Positions 1 to 7,033 of a stretch of DNA of 12,393 bases are shown piece after piece. The position numbers were made by a program, and so were the translations under genes. The notes under the pieces were generated by a model. The model worked only from the letters and a program-made list of their open reading frames with translations, was not told where the DNA came from and did not search any database. The DNA comes from CAWFFV01 sp963814985 (GTDB taxonomy: Bacteria; Chloroflexota; Ktedonobacteria; Ktedonobacterales; Ktedonobacteraceae), in contig CAWFFV010000062.1 in the NCBI GenBank assembly GCA_963814985.1, forward strand, positions 1 to 12,393. The letters are read 5' to 3'. Within the stretch, counting starts at the first letter, position 1. Each line of letters opens with the position of its first letter.

Positions 1-1199
1 AGGACAGATCCGACGGGAGAGCAGGAAGTGGAGTGCGTTGGAGGAGAATGTGGCGGAGCCATACCCCAACAGAATATGTGGCAACAAATCTGGGGTGGAG
101 TGGTGACAGTAGCCCATGTTGTGAAAAATGGCCTGGACAGTACAACCATGCGCAATCCACTGTTGCTGACTTTGTGTTTGGTTTTTCCTCAATGGGCAAT
201 GATATCAAGACGATCTTCAACGGGAAGGCGAGTGCGGGTAATAGATGGTTGGCGGCAGGAGACCTGGGCTTCAATGTGTTCATGGATGTGAACTTGCTCG
301 ATGGAGGGGGGGAAGTGTACCGTGGTGGGGAGTTGGTGGTCAAGGGGGGAGTCGATGTAGTAGAACATGGAGCACTTGATGGTGTCATACAAACAGGGAA
401 GGATTTCGTCGAACATGGGTTAGCCTGTAGTTTCATCGCCAGAACATTGGTAGCCACAGACCAGGGCAAACAACCCATTGGCACATTACATGAGGGAGAG
501 AAGGTGTGGGCCTATAACCCCAAAACGCACAAGATGGAGTTGCAACCCATTGTGCATGTGTGGGTCCACACTGATGATGATCTGGTAGATCTCACCATCA
601 CCACGAAGTCTCAACAAGGCAAAGCCAACACCGCAACCAGCGAAGTCGTACATACCAACAAGAAGCATCCATTTTTGACAACTGAGCATGGCTTCCTGCC
701 TGTGGGTCAGATCAAGGTGGGAATGCATGTGCTACGTGCTGATGGCCGCATCGGGCAGATTACCGGATGGAAGCTTGTGCCTGGTGTCAAGACGATGTAC
801 AATTTGGAGGTTGCTCAGGATCACACGTTTACGGTGGGTGATGGGCAGTGGATGGTCCATAATTGTGAACCGAGTGGACAACTTCTTGAAAATATTAATA
901 AATATTGGCATCCAGGATCATACCCTTCTGCTGTAGAGTCATTTCTCGATCATTACGCAAGACACGCTGCGGACGTAGGGGCAACATCCATGGAACAATA
1001 TTTCAATAAGGCGAGGGGTTTTATGGATAACATACCCAACTATGGGAAGAATATAGGTATAAGGGATAGTATTGACGGATTCAGCAAAAACGTCACACAG
1101 TATTTTATGAAAAAAGCTAGTGCCTCGGGCATGAAGTTTTACATTAACATAGAGGAAGATACACGTCGAATTGTATCGTTCGGTAGCCGATGGTTTTAA
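1..1199 (+). CDS. 3' end of RHS/HINT polymorphic toxin (partial, probable frameshift)
   Basis: Secreted or surface-delivered toxin tail; the 5' end lies outside the window. Numbering from the GTG at 33, the later frame shows a HINT (Hedgehog/intein) domain from about residue 132 (Cys, in the run ACSFIARTLVATDQG) through a TNKKHPF block to the intein-like end MVHN-C at 276-278. HINT domains in polymorphic toxins are thought to cut the chain there and release the tip. The remaining 111 residues are the toxin candidate. They carry H-x3-H-x3-G-x5-Y-x3-A-x2-F (residues 307-330) and end RRIVSFGSRWF, a pattern reminiscent of BECR-fold (barnase/EndoU/colicin E5/RelE) nuclease toxins; that assignment is tentative. 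Before about nt 124 a different frame reads TDPTGE, the usual exit of an RHS core, followed by a hydrophobic stretch. One missing base near the A5 run at 124-128 would join the two frames. Two candidate immunity genes lie downstream. Confidence 0.8.
   Translation, partial: DRSDGRAGSGVRWRRMWRSHTPTEYVATNLGWSGDSSPCCEKWPGQYNHAQSTVADFVFGFSSMGNDIKTIFNGKASAGNRWLAAGDLGFNVFMDVNLLDGGGEVYRGGELVVKGGVDVVEHGALDGVIQTGKDFVEHGLACSFIARTLVATDQGKQPIGTLHEGEKVWAYNPKTHKMELQPIVHVWVHTDDDLVDLTITTKSQQGKANTATSEVVHTNKKHPFLTTEHGFLPVGQIKVGMHVLRADGRIGQITGWKLVPGVKTMYNLEVAQDHTFTVGDGQWMVHNCEPSGQLLENINKYWHPGSYPSAVESFLDHYARHAADVGATSMEQYFNKARGFMDNIPNYGKNIGIRDSIDGFSKNVTQYFMKKASASGMKFYINIEEDTRRIVSFGSRWF
426..866 (+). other. HINT autoprocessing domain within the toxin
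   Basis: The domain runs from the start-block cysteine codon (426-428) to the His-Asn-Cys junction (858-866). Visible blocks are the N-terminal Cys with ARTLVATDQG, the VHTNKKHPF segment containing the block-B type Thr and His, a YNLEVAQDHTFTV segment, and the terminal VHN. By analogy with inteins, cleavage would follow Asn277. All expected catalytic positions appear present, so self-processing looks possible even though the upstream part is frameshifted in this sequence. Confidence 0.8.
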
Positions 1200-1228
1200 A
1201 AAGCTAGAGCCGAGAGATACAATGAGAT

Positions 1229-1270
1229 ACAGACGTACTCAAAAAAGGAATGTCGTTTGAGTACGTCTGT
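1229..1270. repeat. 15-bp perfect inverted repeat after toxin stop
   Basis: The arms ACAGACGTACTCAAA (1229-1243) and their exact complement (1256-1270) enclose a 12-nt loop, starting 30 bp after the toxin stop codon. The position suggests a transcript-end hairpin, but no T-tract follows on the + strand, so termination is only inferred. Confidence 0.6.
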
Positions 1271-1439
1271 GATCGAAGAGTATAACCACGCAGCTTTCTA
1301 AAGGGTGAGAAGCCGAAAAGAGGATCTCAATGAAAGCTGCGTCGATCCATTGGCATTTTTAGAAGGGGATGACCATTAGTCTTAGTACTACACATTTTTA
1401 CAGAAGGGACAATGGGCTTCTCAAGCCATTGCACTCCTC

Positions 1440-1448
1440 TGCTAATAT
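1440..1448 (+). promoter_or_regulatory. Possible extended -10 promoter of first immunity candidate
   Basis: TGCTAATAT fits the TGn-TATAAT extended -10 pattern, with no good -35 box. It resembles the TGATA-type boxes seen upstream of three other genes in the window. A transcript starting near 1455 would have a 5' leader of about 55 nt. Weak evidence on its own. Confidence 0.3.
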
Positions 1449-1509
1449 AAAGGAGTAGATAAGCCATCGTGCTTAATTACCGCTGTAGTATTAGAAAGAG
1501 AGCACGAGG

Positions 1510-1995
1510 ATGTCTCACGATTTTTGGCTGTTTCGAGAAGGAGAGCGTACCTACGATGATTATCGAGATCTGCTTGCACGCCGTGATGCACCAATACGCC
1601 TTGATGATCATCTCCTCGCTTACTTTGGAGATTCCTTGATATGGATACCCACCCTCAATCCAACACAAGGTGATATCCCAGGCTATGGGTTGAATTGGTT
1701 TGGGCCGACGATTGTCAATGAGACTGGTGGTCTGGCATTGCAGCAGGTATGTCTTGCCTGGAAGCAGTTGTTTGCCTGTGGGCCTGCTCAGCTAAGGTTG
1801 CGTGTTTGCTATACCCTTACGTGGCCTTTCGAGGAAAAAGAACATATTTTAGATCCGACACAGCTCGACCAACTTGGAGAATATGAGTACGTGGAGGTTG
1901 AGCGAGATTGGCTTGTGGAGACATTTGCCACGTTGGCACAGTTTGGAGCGCAGGTAGCGACTGGGGAGTACTTTCTCCTTCACCTGGGTATTTGA
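1510..1995 (+). CDS. Putative immunity protein, paralogue 1
   Basis: I do not recognise the family by name. It is a 161-residue soluble protein with no signal peptide or membrane segment. It is acidic and rich in aromatic residues, opens with DFWLFREGER and ends ATGEYFLLHLGI. It lies about 310 bp downstream of a HINT toxin tip and is followed by a same-length paralogue. Small cytoplasmic proteins in tandem copies behind a polymorphic toxin are most often immunity proteins, so this role is inferred from context and not from a motif. The ATG at 1510 is preceded by GAGAG at 1498-1502. The paralogues align without gaps from this start, which supports it. Residues 65-98 are identical to the second copy, while residues 49-62 differ almost completely. 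Confidence 0.7.
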   Translation: MSHDFWLFREGERTYDDYRDLLARRDAPIRLDDHLLAYFGDSLIWIPTLNPTQGDIPGYGLNWFGPTIVNETGGLALQQVCLAWKQLFACGPAQLRLRVCYTLTWPFEEKEHILDPTQLDQLGEYEYVEVERDWLVETFATLAQFGAQVATGEYFLLHLGI

Positions 1996-2177
1996 CACTG
2001 GTTTTCTGCTGTGAGAACGATGTATTGATCCTGAGAATGGAGCGACTCGATGAATCGAAGCATATATGGAAGAAGCTAAAGGGTTGTGAGCATAGACTTC
2101 ATAGACATATCTCAGACCGTTTGACACGTTCAGAAAAACCAGACTTTGCTTTTTCTTTTTCAAAAGAGAGGATGAAC

Positions 2178-2663
2178 ATGTATCATGATTTCTGGCTGTT
2201 TCGAGAAGGAGAGCGTGCATATAGTGATTACCACGATCTTCTCACTCGATCTGATGCACCGATACGCCTTGATGAGCATCTCTTCAACTACTTTGCAAAC
2301 ACGTTGGTATGGATACCCACCTTCGATATCACACGAAGAAACGTGGTAAGACAAACAGAGGATTGGTCTGGGCCGACGATTGTCAATGAGACTGGTGGCC
2401 TGGCATTGCAGCAGGTATGTCTTGCCTGGAAGCAATTGTTTGCTTGTGGGCCTGCTCAGTTGAGATTACGCGGGCTATTTCGTTGGAATTGGCCTTTCGA
2501 GGAAAAAGAGCGTGTTTTTAATATGATGCAAATACATTGTCTCGGAACACAGGAGTATGTAGAAGTCGATCGAGATTGGCTTCTACAGCTCCTCACGACA
2601 TTAGCACACTTTGCATCACAAACGTCTACTGGTGAATATTTTCTTCTTCATCTGTCTATTTGA
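2178..2663 (+). CDS. Putative immunity protein, paralogue 2
   Basis: 161 residues, aligning without gaps to the gene at 1510-1995, with 105 identical positions (65%, my count). An in-frame ATG six bases upstream (2172) and a longer open frame back to 1908 exist. GAGAGG at 2166-2171 sits six bases before the ATG at 2178, and that start gives exactly the paralogue's length. The core at residues 65-98 is identical at the protein level, but its DNA differs at eight of 102 bases, all silent. This points to selection on the protein rather than very recent copying. Divergence is concentrated at residues 49-64, 99-104, 111-121 and 136-150. A perfect TTGACA at 2121-2126 in the 182-bp spacer lacks a good -10 partner. 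The immunity role is inferred from position and duplication only. Confidence 0.7.
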   Translation: MYHDFWLFREGERAYSDYHDLLTRSDAPIRLDEHLFNYFANTLVWIPTFDITRRNVVRQTEDWSGPTIVNETGGLALQQVCLAWKQLFACGPAQLRLRGLFRWNWPFEEKERVFNMMQIHCLGTQEYVEVDRDWLLQLLTTLAHFASQTSTGEYFLLHLSI

Positions 2664-2984
2664 TGCTGAGGAACCACAGAGCCTCATACATACATTGATG
2701 AGATTGAGTGGATGGAGTATGCACAGAACGAAAAAGAACTCAAATTTATGCTATCATTGGAAAAAGTACGACGTTTCTTTGCTATATACATGAAGCCGTT
2801 CATCGCATCTTGAGTACTTCAGATGAAGATTACTGTGTGTTAATTCCTCTTCATATTCATACTTCCGGAGCGCTTCAGTTCTGGTTTCTGACAGGATACG
2901 AGTCTCATGGGCATATTGGCTCATTGACCCGCTCACACATTGACACCCAACAATTCGTTCTCATTTTGCTCTCTTGCTCCCGAT
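2664..2984. other. Gap with broken open frames, no confident gene
   Basis: About 320 bp between the second immunity candidate and the restriction-enzyme remnant. A short open run at 2670-2813 encodes protein-like sequence (such as SLEKVRRFFAIYMKPF) but has no ribosome binding site. Another frame, at about 2780-2930, reads RILSTSDEDYCVLIPLHIH. They may be pieces of a decayed gene, possibly another immunity-type gene or upstream parts of the remnant, but I recognise neither. Confidence 0.4.
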
Positions 2985-3371
2985 AAGCTACTACCACTTA
3001 CGACGAATACAGACCTGTTCCGTGAGTTATGCAGATTGGGTGAGAGATTGGTACAGCTGCATTTGATGGAGCAATATGGACAGGCCATGCCAAAATATCC
3101 TGAGTCAGGGAACAATGTTGTGGAGAAGATCGACTATACGCAACCTGTCGACAATCTACAAAAGAGCAGAGTCTGGATAAACAAAACGCAATACTTTGAG
3201 GGTGTACCACCGGAAGTCTGGAATTTCCATGTTGGTGGCTATCAGGTGTGCCAGAAGTGGTTGAAAGATCGCAAGGGACGTACTCTATCGTTTGACGATA
3301 TCAGGCACTATCAGCACATCGTTGCAGCCCTGACAGAGACTATCACTTTGATGGACAGATTGACGAGGTGA
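2940..3371 (+). pseudogene. C-terminal remnant of a type ISP restriction-modification enzyme
   Basis: From about nt 2982 the frame matches the C-terminal end of the large single-chain type ISP restriction enzymes (nuclease, helicase, N6-adenine methyltransferase and target-recognition region). Recognisable pieces are LPLTTNTDLFRELCRLGERL, VQLHLME, a stretch reading VWINKTQYFEGVPPEVWNFH, then GGYQVCQKWLKDRKGR and LSFDDIRHYQHIV. Full enzymes exceed 1000 residues. Only about 130 remain, with no helicase or methyltransferase motifs and no credible ribosome binding site. The reading before 2982 looks unrelated. It is therefore a 5'-deleted relic ending at a normal TGA (3369-3371). By itself it cannot cut or methylate DNA. 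It supports the view that the left third of the window has turned over defence or conflict genes. Confidence 0.75.
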
Positions 3372-3803
3372 TTGAAGAACATGGGGGGTGGCCTATCCAG
3401 TAAACCCTCCTCATCCCAAACACTCTCTCATATGTCAAACCTCATGTACACCTCGCTGGCAATCTTAGCCACTTCACACCCACAGCCAAAAGCCACAACC
3501 CAACAATTTCTATATAAAGTACTCACAGCTTCTAGCGTCGCGCCCGTTAGAAAGGGATTTACGCCCAGAGGGGGAAAATTGCCGCAGTGTTTAAGAAAAA
3601 TATAAGGAGAGTATAAGGGAGATATACGCTCTGGATATTGTGTCCAATGCTGAATACCACCATAATTCGCTTAGTGCCAAAAGCGTGTATCCAACCCGTA
3701 ATTCACGCATCTGGACCCTGTGCAGAAGGCCACGTTACTCCAGAACAGAACCTCTGCATCTCTACACATTCATCCAGGAACATCTATAAGGAGATTTGTT
3801 CGT
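3372..3803. other. Intergenic region upstream of secreted protein
   Basis: About 430 bp without a convincing gene. It contains a tandem near-repeat of TATAAGG-AGAG units at 3601-3622, which resemble ribosome binding sites but have no start codon at a workable distance. A 49-codon GTG frame at 3640-3789 runs into the true ribosome binding site of the next gene; I do not accept it. No clear promoter or terminator was found. Confidence 0.45.
3788..3793 (+). promoter_or_regulatory. Ribosome binding site fixing the start of the secreted protein
   Basis: AAGGAG lies ten bases before the ATG at 3804. It rules out the 28-codon longer reading from 3720, which would place extra residues in front of a well-formed signal peptide. 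Confidence 0.7.
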
Positions 3804-4982
3804 ATGTTCAACAAATGGAAAAAACTCTTCTTTGCAATTGGAGTGCTTACTATAGTAGCCTCTACAATCGCTTTTCTGGGCCTCAGAGTAAATCCGGCTC
3901 ATGCACAGCAGGCTTCTACAGGCGATCTTCCACCACTCAGGTATATGGCTCTCCCTCCCACTCATCAACTTAATTCGCATGTTTTCTCTGCAAGTCAACC
4001 CCAGGATACTGGGACGGTGAACACTATTCCATTCTGGAGCTCATCCTTTAGCGTTGATGGCAAGAGCTACGACTATAGGATGGTCGGGACGGACCCTCAC
4101 AACACCTCGGTAACCACAACGATTCCCGTCGATCTTATACCATTAAACGTCGTCTTTTCGGATGGAAGTAGCCTTAATGGTGCACGTATTGCTCGCAAGA
4201 TTGTGGATTCACCTATCTTCCGCAGATCCCAGTATGCCACAGGCGACTTCACGCAATACCTTGATGCCATACAGCGTGCCGAATTCTGGAACAGCATCTC
4301 CACCACCAGCCCCGACAATCATTTATTGCTGGGTCGGCCAAAGATGAAGCCAACCGCCACGCTGGCGGTTCCGGTTGGCAGTGGCACATTTCCAGCGGCA
4401 GTGGGCACCAAGACCATACCAGGATATGGCCTGGTTGACAATGGGTGGTTGCAACCTCAGCTTGAGAAACTGGTAACCACAGAGAGCTCACCGACCCATC
4501 TGACGATTTTTGCCGCCCTAAACATCATCCCTACCGCCCAGTTTAATGGCCAACTCGCAACTCTTGGTGGCTATCACAGTCTGGTGGTCAACAACAACAA
4601 TAACGCTACCAATGTCTATACCTATGCCTTTGCTGACTATAATCAAGGGGGAAAACCTGCAACTGTGGACCCGGATGTTATCTCGCTGAGCCATGAGATG
4701 GCAGAATGGGCAAACGATCCATTTGTCAACAATGCTGTACCAGTCTGGTCGGTTCCCGATCAACCAGCGTATGGGTGCCAGGCTGTCCTGGAGGTTGGTG
4801 ATCCTCTCGCAAACCAGCCCTTCACGGTTCACAATTACCACGTGCAGAATGAAGCCTTCTTCTCCTGGTTTGCCCGTGAGACCTCCTCGCAAGGTTTCCA
4901 GGGACAGTACGACTTTCTGGGCAAATTCAGTACATTCTCGAGTTCTGCCAGTTGTACAGGTACGCCAACACCAGCCTCGTAG
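3804..4982 (+). CDS. Secreted protein with zincin-like HEMAEW motif
   Basis: 392 residues, exported. Residues 1-34 form a clear signal peptide: a basic start MFNKWKK, a hydrophobic core at 9-27, and NPAHA before the likely cut at 34/35. No later membrane segment is seen, so the mature protein should be outside the membrane. The central part is rich in Ser, Thr, Asn and Pro. SHEMAEWANDP (His297, Glu298, Glu301, Asp305) is followed by LEVGDPL and a C-terminal FFSWFAR block. An HExxE-x3-DP arrangement recalls the SHELAE-type motif of EXORDIUM-like and some metallopeptidase-like secreted proteins; catalysis is not established. Cys325 and Cys384 could form a disulphide. The ATG at 3804 is chosen over upstream in-frame codons because AAGGAG lies at 3788-3793 and the signal peptide starts there. 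It converges on the ABC exporter gene. Confidence 0.8.
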   Translation: MFNKWKKLFFAIGVLTIVASTIAFLGLRVNPAHAQQASTGDLPPLRYMALPPTHQLNSHVFSASQPQDTGTVNTIPFWSSSFSVDGKSYDYRMVGTDPHNTSVTTTIPVDLIPLNVVFSDGSSLNGARIARKIVDSPIFRRSQYATGDFTQYLDAIQRAEFWNSISTTSPDNHLLLGRPKMKPTATLAVPVGSGTFPAAVGTKTIPGYGLVDNGWLQPQLEKLVTTESSPTHLTIFAALNIIPTAQFNGQLATLGGYHSLVVNNNNNATNVYTYAFADYNQGGKPATVDPDVISLSHEMAEWANDPFVNNAVPVWSVPDQPAYGCQAVLEVGDPLANQPFTVHNYHVQNEAFFSWFARETSSQGFQGQYDFLGKFSTFSSSASCTGTPTPAS

Positions 4983-4996
4983 TACAGTATCAGGGA

Positions 4997-5062
4997 TTTA
5001 GCATGAACTGTAGTGTGTGATTGGCCGCTGGCAGCCAATCACACACTACAGTTCATGCTAAA
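4997..5062. terminator. 29-bp perfect palindrome, probable bidirectional terminator
   Basis: The arms 4997-5025 and 5034-5062 pair without a mismatch around an 8-nt loop. The element lies between two convergent genes: 14 bp after the secreted protein's stop, and covering the last codons and TAG stop (5058-5060) of the ABC gene. The outer base pairs are TTTAG/CTAAA, so the hairpin supplies a short T-stretch on either strand, but there is no long T-tract outside it. Bidirectional termination is the most likely role. Confidence 0.75.
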
Positions 5063-6245
5063 CACTCATTTCTTCTTGCACCAGTTGCGAGAACTGCTCA
5101 TTGTACAATTGTGCATACAAGCCTGCGCGCTCCAACAATTCCTGGTGCGTCCCACTCTCCACAATCTCACCTTTATCCACTACCAGAATCACATCTGCTG
5201 CCAGGATAGTGGAGAGACGGTGAGCAATGGCCAGTGTTGTACGACCCTTCATAAGAGGCTCCAAGGCTGCTTGAATAAGGCGCTCAGAATGCGTATCCAG
5301 TGCGCTCGTGGCCTCGTCCAGGATCAGAACGCGAGGATTTTTGAGGATGACGCGCGCAATAGCAATACGCTGCTTTTCACCGCCAGAAAGCTTATAGCCT
5401 CGCTCACCAACCACGGTGTCATAGCCATTATCCAGTTCCATAATACGATCATGTATAGCTGCGGCCTTTGCAGCTGCGATCATCTCTTCCTCGGTCGCAT
5501 CGGTTCGTGCATAGAGCAGGTTCTCTCTGACAGAAGCATGGAACAGGTATGTTTCCTGCGTCACCACACCTATCAACTCACCGAGAGAGGACAAAGCAAT
5601 ATCTTTTACATTGTATCCATCAATCTCGATCTCGCCGCGATCTACATCGTAAAGTCGTGGCACAAGGTATGTAATCGTTGTTTTACCTGCGCCGCTTGGT
5701 CCGACAAGTGCCGCTAATTGTCCAGGATGAATTGCAAAAGAGATATTATTGAGCGTGATGCGAGGCACCGTTTCTTCTGAGATAGCAACAGGCTCCGTCG
5801 AGGACGAGGGCGAGACAGGACGTTTTTTTCCCTGACCATCAGTGTTCTCATTCTCAGACAATCCACTCAGGACAGGAACGTCATCACGTTTGTAGGTGAA
5901 TGAGACGTCCTTGAAGGCAACTTCGCCACGTATCTCGTCAGGCTTGAGATGAGAGGGATTGGGCGCATCTTTGATATCAATCGGCATGTCCAGGTACTCA
6001 AAAATGCGATCAAAGAGAGCCAGAGCACCCTGCACTTCTACCTGGATCGAGAGCAACTGCCCAATGGGAAAGAAGAGTCTACTCTGAAGCGTTGTGAAAG
6101 CTACAATGCCGCCAAGCGTAATCACAGACCCATGCAGACCCGTGATAGGACTATTGATAATCTGTAACCCTGCAATTAAGTAGACAATAGCCGGTGTGAT
6201 TGAGAAAAAGGCACCGATAAACATGAAAAACCAGCGTCCAATCAT
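5058..6245 (-). CDS. ABC exporter, C-terminal part: last two membrane helices and ATPase domain (split by frameshift)
   Basis: Second piece of an MsbA/BmrA-type half-transporter whose N-terminal piece is at 6269-7033. Numbering from the ATG at 6245: two membrane segments (about 3-30 and 38-65); the A-loop Tyr in SFTYKR (about 118); Walker A GPSGAGKTT (182-190); Q-loop Gln230; signature LSGGEKQR (286-293); Walker B VLILDEATSALD (307-318); and H-loop His342. All key ATPase residues are present. An extra stretch of about 35 residues rich in Ser, Glu and Pro (129-162) sits between the A-loop and Walker A strands. The sense reading continues upstream of 6245 as ESQKLTDLQIRQQ, which belongs to the same protein, so the ATG at 6245 is probably not a native start. 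Two copies would pair to export a lipid, drug or peptide; the substrate is unknown. Confidence 0.85.
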   Translation of the reverse strand: MIGRWFFMFIGAFFSITPAIVYLIAGLQIINSPITGLHGSVITLGGIVAFTTLQSRLFFPIGQLLSIQVEVQGALALFDRIFEYLDMPIDIKDAPNPSHLKPDEIRGEVAFKDVSFTYKRDDVPVLSGLSENENTDGQGKKRPVSPSSSTEPVAISEETVPRITLNNISFAIHPGQLAALVGPSGAGKTTITYLVPRLYDVDRGEIEIDGYNVKDIALSSLGELIGVVTQETYLFHASVRENLLYARTDATEEEMIAAAKAAAIHDRIMELDNGYDTVVGERGYKLSGGEKQRIAIARVILKNPRVLILDEATSALDTHSERLIQAALEPLMKGRTTLAIAHRLSTILAADVILVVDKGEIVESGTHQELLERAGLYAQLYNEQFSQLVQEEMSV

Positions 6246-6268
6246 CTGCTGGCGTATCTGTAGATCGG

Positions 6269-7033
6269 TCAGCTTCTGACTCTCTTCTCAAAGCGATCCT
6301 GGGCATACTTCTGACGCCCAAAGGTTTTCATTAAGAGAATACCACTGACTGAGAGCGTCTCTTGCATCATCGCCGTGAGGGCCGCCAGGCTTATCTGTGT
6401 ATCTTTGCTGGTAGCTCGGCGCACATTGCCTATTTTATAAGTGATCCACAAGAAGAGGGGAAGCAAGCCCAGTGAGACCAACGTGAGAGTAGGGCTAATG
6501 ATTGCCATAGCCACGATGGTACTTACTGCCGTTGAAACATTGGAGACGATACTCGTAGCTGTATCCGTCACAACACCCTGTACACCACCTACATCATTAG
6601 AGAGTCGTGACTGAATCTCACCTGTACGTGTTCCTGTAAAGAAGCGGAGCGACATGCTTTGCAGATGGTAGTACAGCTTATTACGGAAGTCGCGCATGAC
6701 ATGTTGCCCGATTTGATTATTGAGGTAGGATTGTCCAACACCGATTATACCAGTGACAACAGGCGTCACGATCATAATAATGACATAAATGATCAAAAGG
6801 TTGGTATTGCGTTTTCCAATGGCATCATCGAAGACACGTTGGATTAAAAGAGGATTGACCAGACCCAGCACAGTAGTCAGTATAATGGCAATCAAGACTA
6901 ATACAACTTGAAATTTGTATGGCTTGAAGGCCTCTACAACCCGTCCGAGAGTGCGGACATCCGTCTTTCGCCCACGTTTCTTTTGTTCTTCTGCATAAGC
7001 GGCCATCCCACCGCCCATTCCATGAAATCCCAT
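6269..7033 (-). CDS. ABC exporter, N-terminal part: first four membrane helices (split by frameshift)
   Basis: First piece of the ABC exporter completed by the frame at 5058-6245. Met at 7033 follows AGGAG (7047-7043, - strand) with nine bases between. After a basic cytoplasmic start, with EEQKKRGRK near residues 15-23, membrane segments lie at about 41-61, 78-100, 155-178 and 181-199. The coupling-type motif FFTGTRTGEIQSRLSNDV (131-148) is typical of type IV ABC exporters. Reading ends at a TGA (6271-6269) right after DRFEKRVRS. Moving one base restores DRFEK-ESQKLTDLQ and the rest of the transporter, which would be about 655 residues long. A single-base deletion near 6283-6290 is therefore likely, either a true mutation or a sequencing error. 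If true, no working exporter is made. Confidence 0.85.
   Translation of the reverse strand: MGFHGMGGGMAAYAEEQKKRGRKTDVRTLGRVVEAFKPYKFQVVLVLIAIILTTVLGLVNPLLIQRVFDDAIGKRNTNLLIIYVIIMIVTPVVTGIIGVGQSYLNNQIGQHVMRDFRNKLYYHLQSMSLRFFTGTRTGEIQSRLSNDVGGVQGVVTDTATSIVSNVSTAVSTIVAMAIISPTLTLVSLGLLPLFLWITYKIGNVRRATSKDTQISLAALTAMMQETLSVSGILLMKTFGRQKYAQDRFEKRVRS

Larger units (their letters stand above)
1200..1509. other. Structured spacer between toxin and first immunity candidate
   Basis: This 310-bp stretch has no convincing gene. It holds three inverted repeats: 15-bp perfect arms at 1229-1243/1256-1270; 11-bp arms at 1288-1298/1332-1342, with a further GAGA/TCTC pairing in its loop; and a small bulged hairpin at 1411-1430. 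None is followed by a T-run, so they are not classical intrinsic terminators. A possible extended -10 box, TGCTAATAT, lies at 1440-1448, about 60 bp before the ATG at 1510. It could give the downstream genes a promoter separate from the toxin. Confidence 0.5.

Noticed and set aside
120..135. Programmed -1 frameshifting at the A5 run
   Set aside because: The bases do not form a proper X-XXY-YYZ slip site in the incoming frame and no downstream stem was evident. A simple missing base is more economical.
1908..2177. N-terminal extension of the second immunity paralogue
   Set aside because: It overlaps the first paralogue in another frame. GAGAGG before the ATG at 2178 and the gap-free alignment of the two paralogues fix the start at 2178.
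3372..3605. 77-codon frame after the restriction relic
   Set aside because: TTG start without ribosome binding site, Ser/Thr-rich text without domain features.
3640..3789. 49-codon GTG frame as a leader peptide of the secreted protein
   Set aside because: The nearest AAGGAG-like sites are too far upstream and the peptide has no pattern; it ends inside the next gene's ribosome binding site by chance.
5013..5717. 234-codon + strand frame opposite the ABC ATPase domain
   Set aside because: It lies antisense to a domain with every ATPase motif, and its translation is Cys/His-rich low-quality text.
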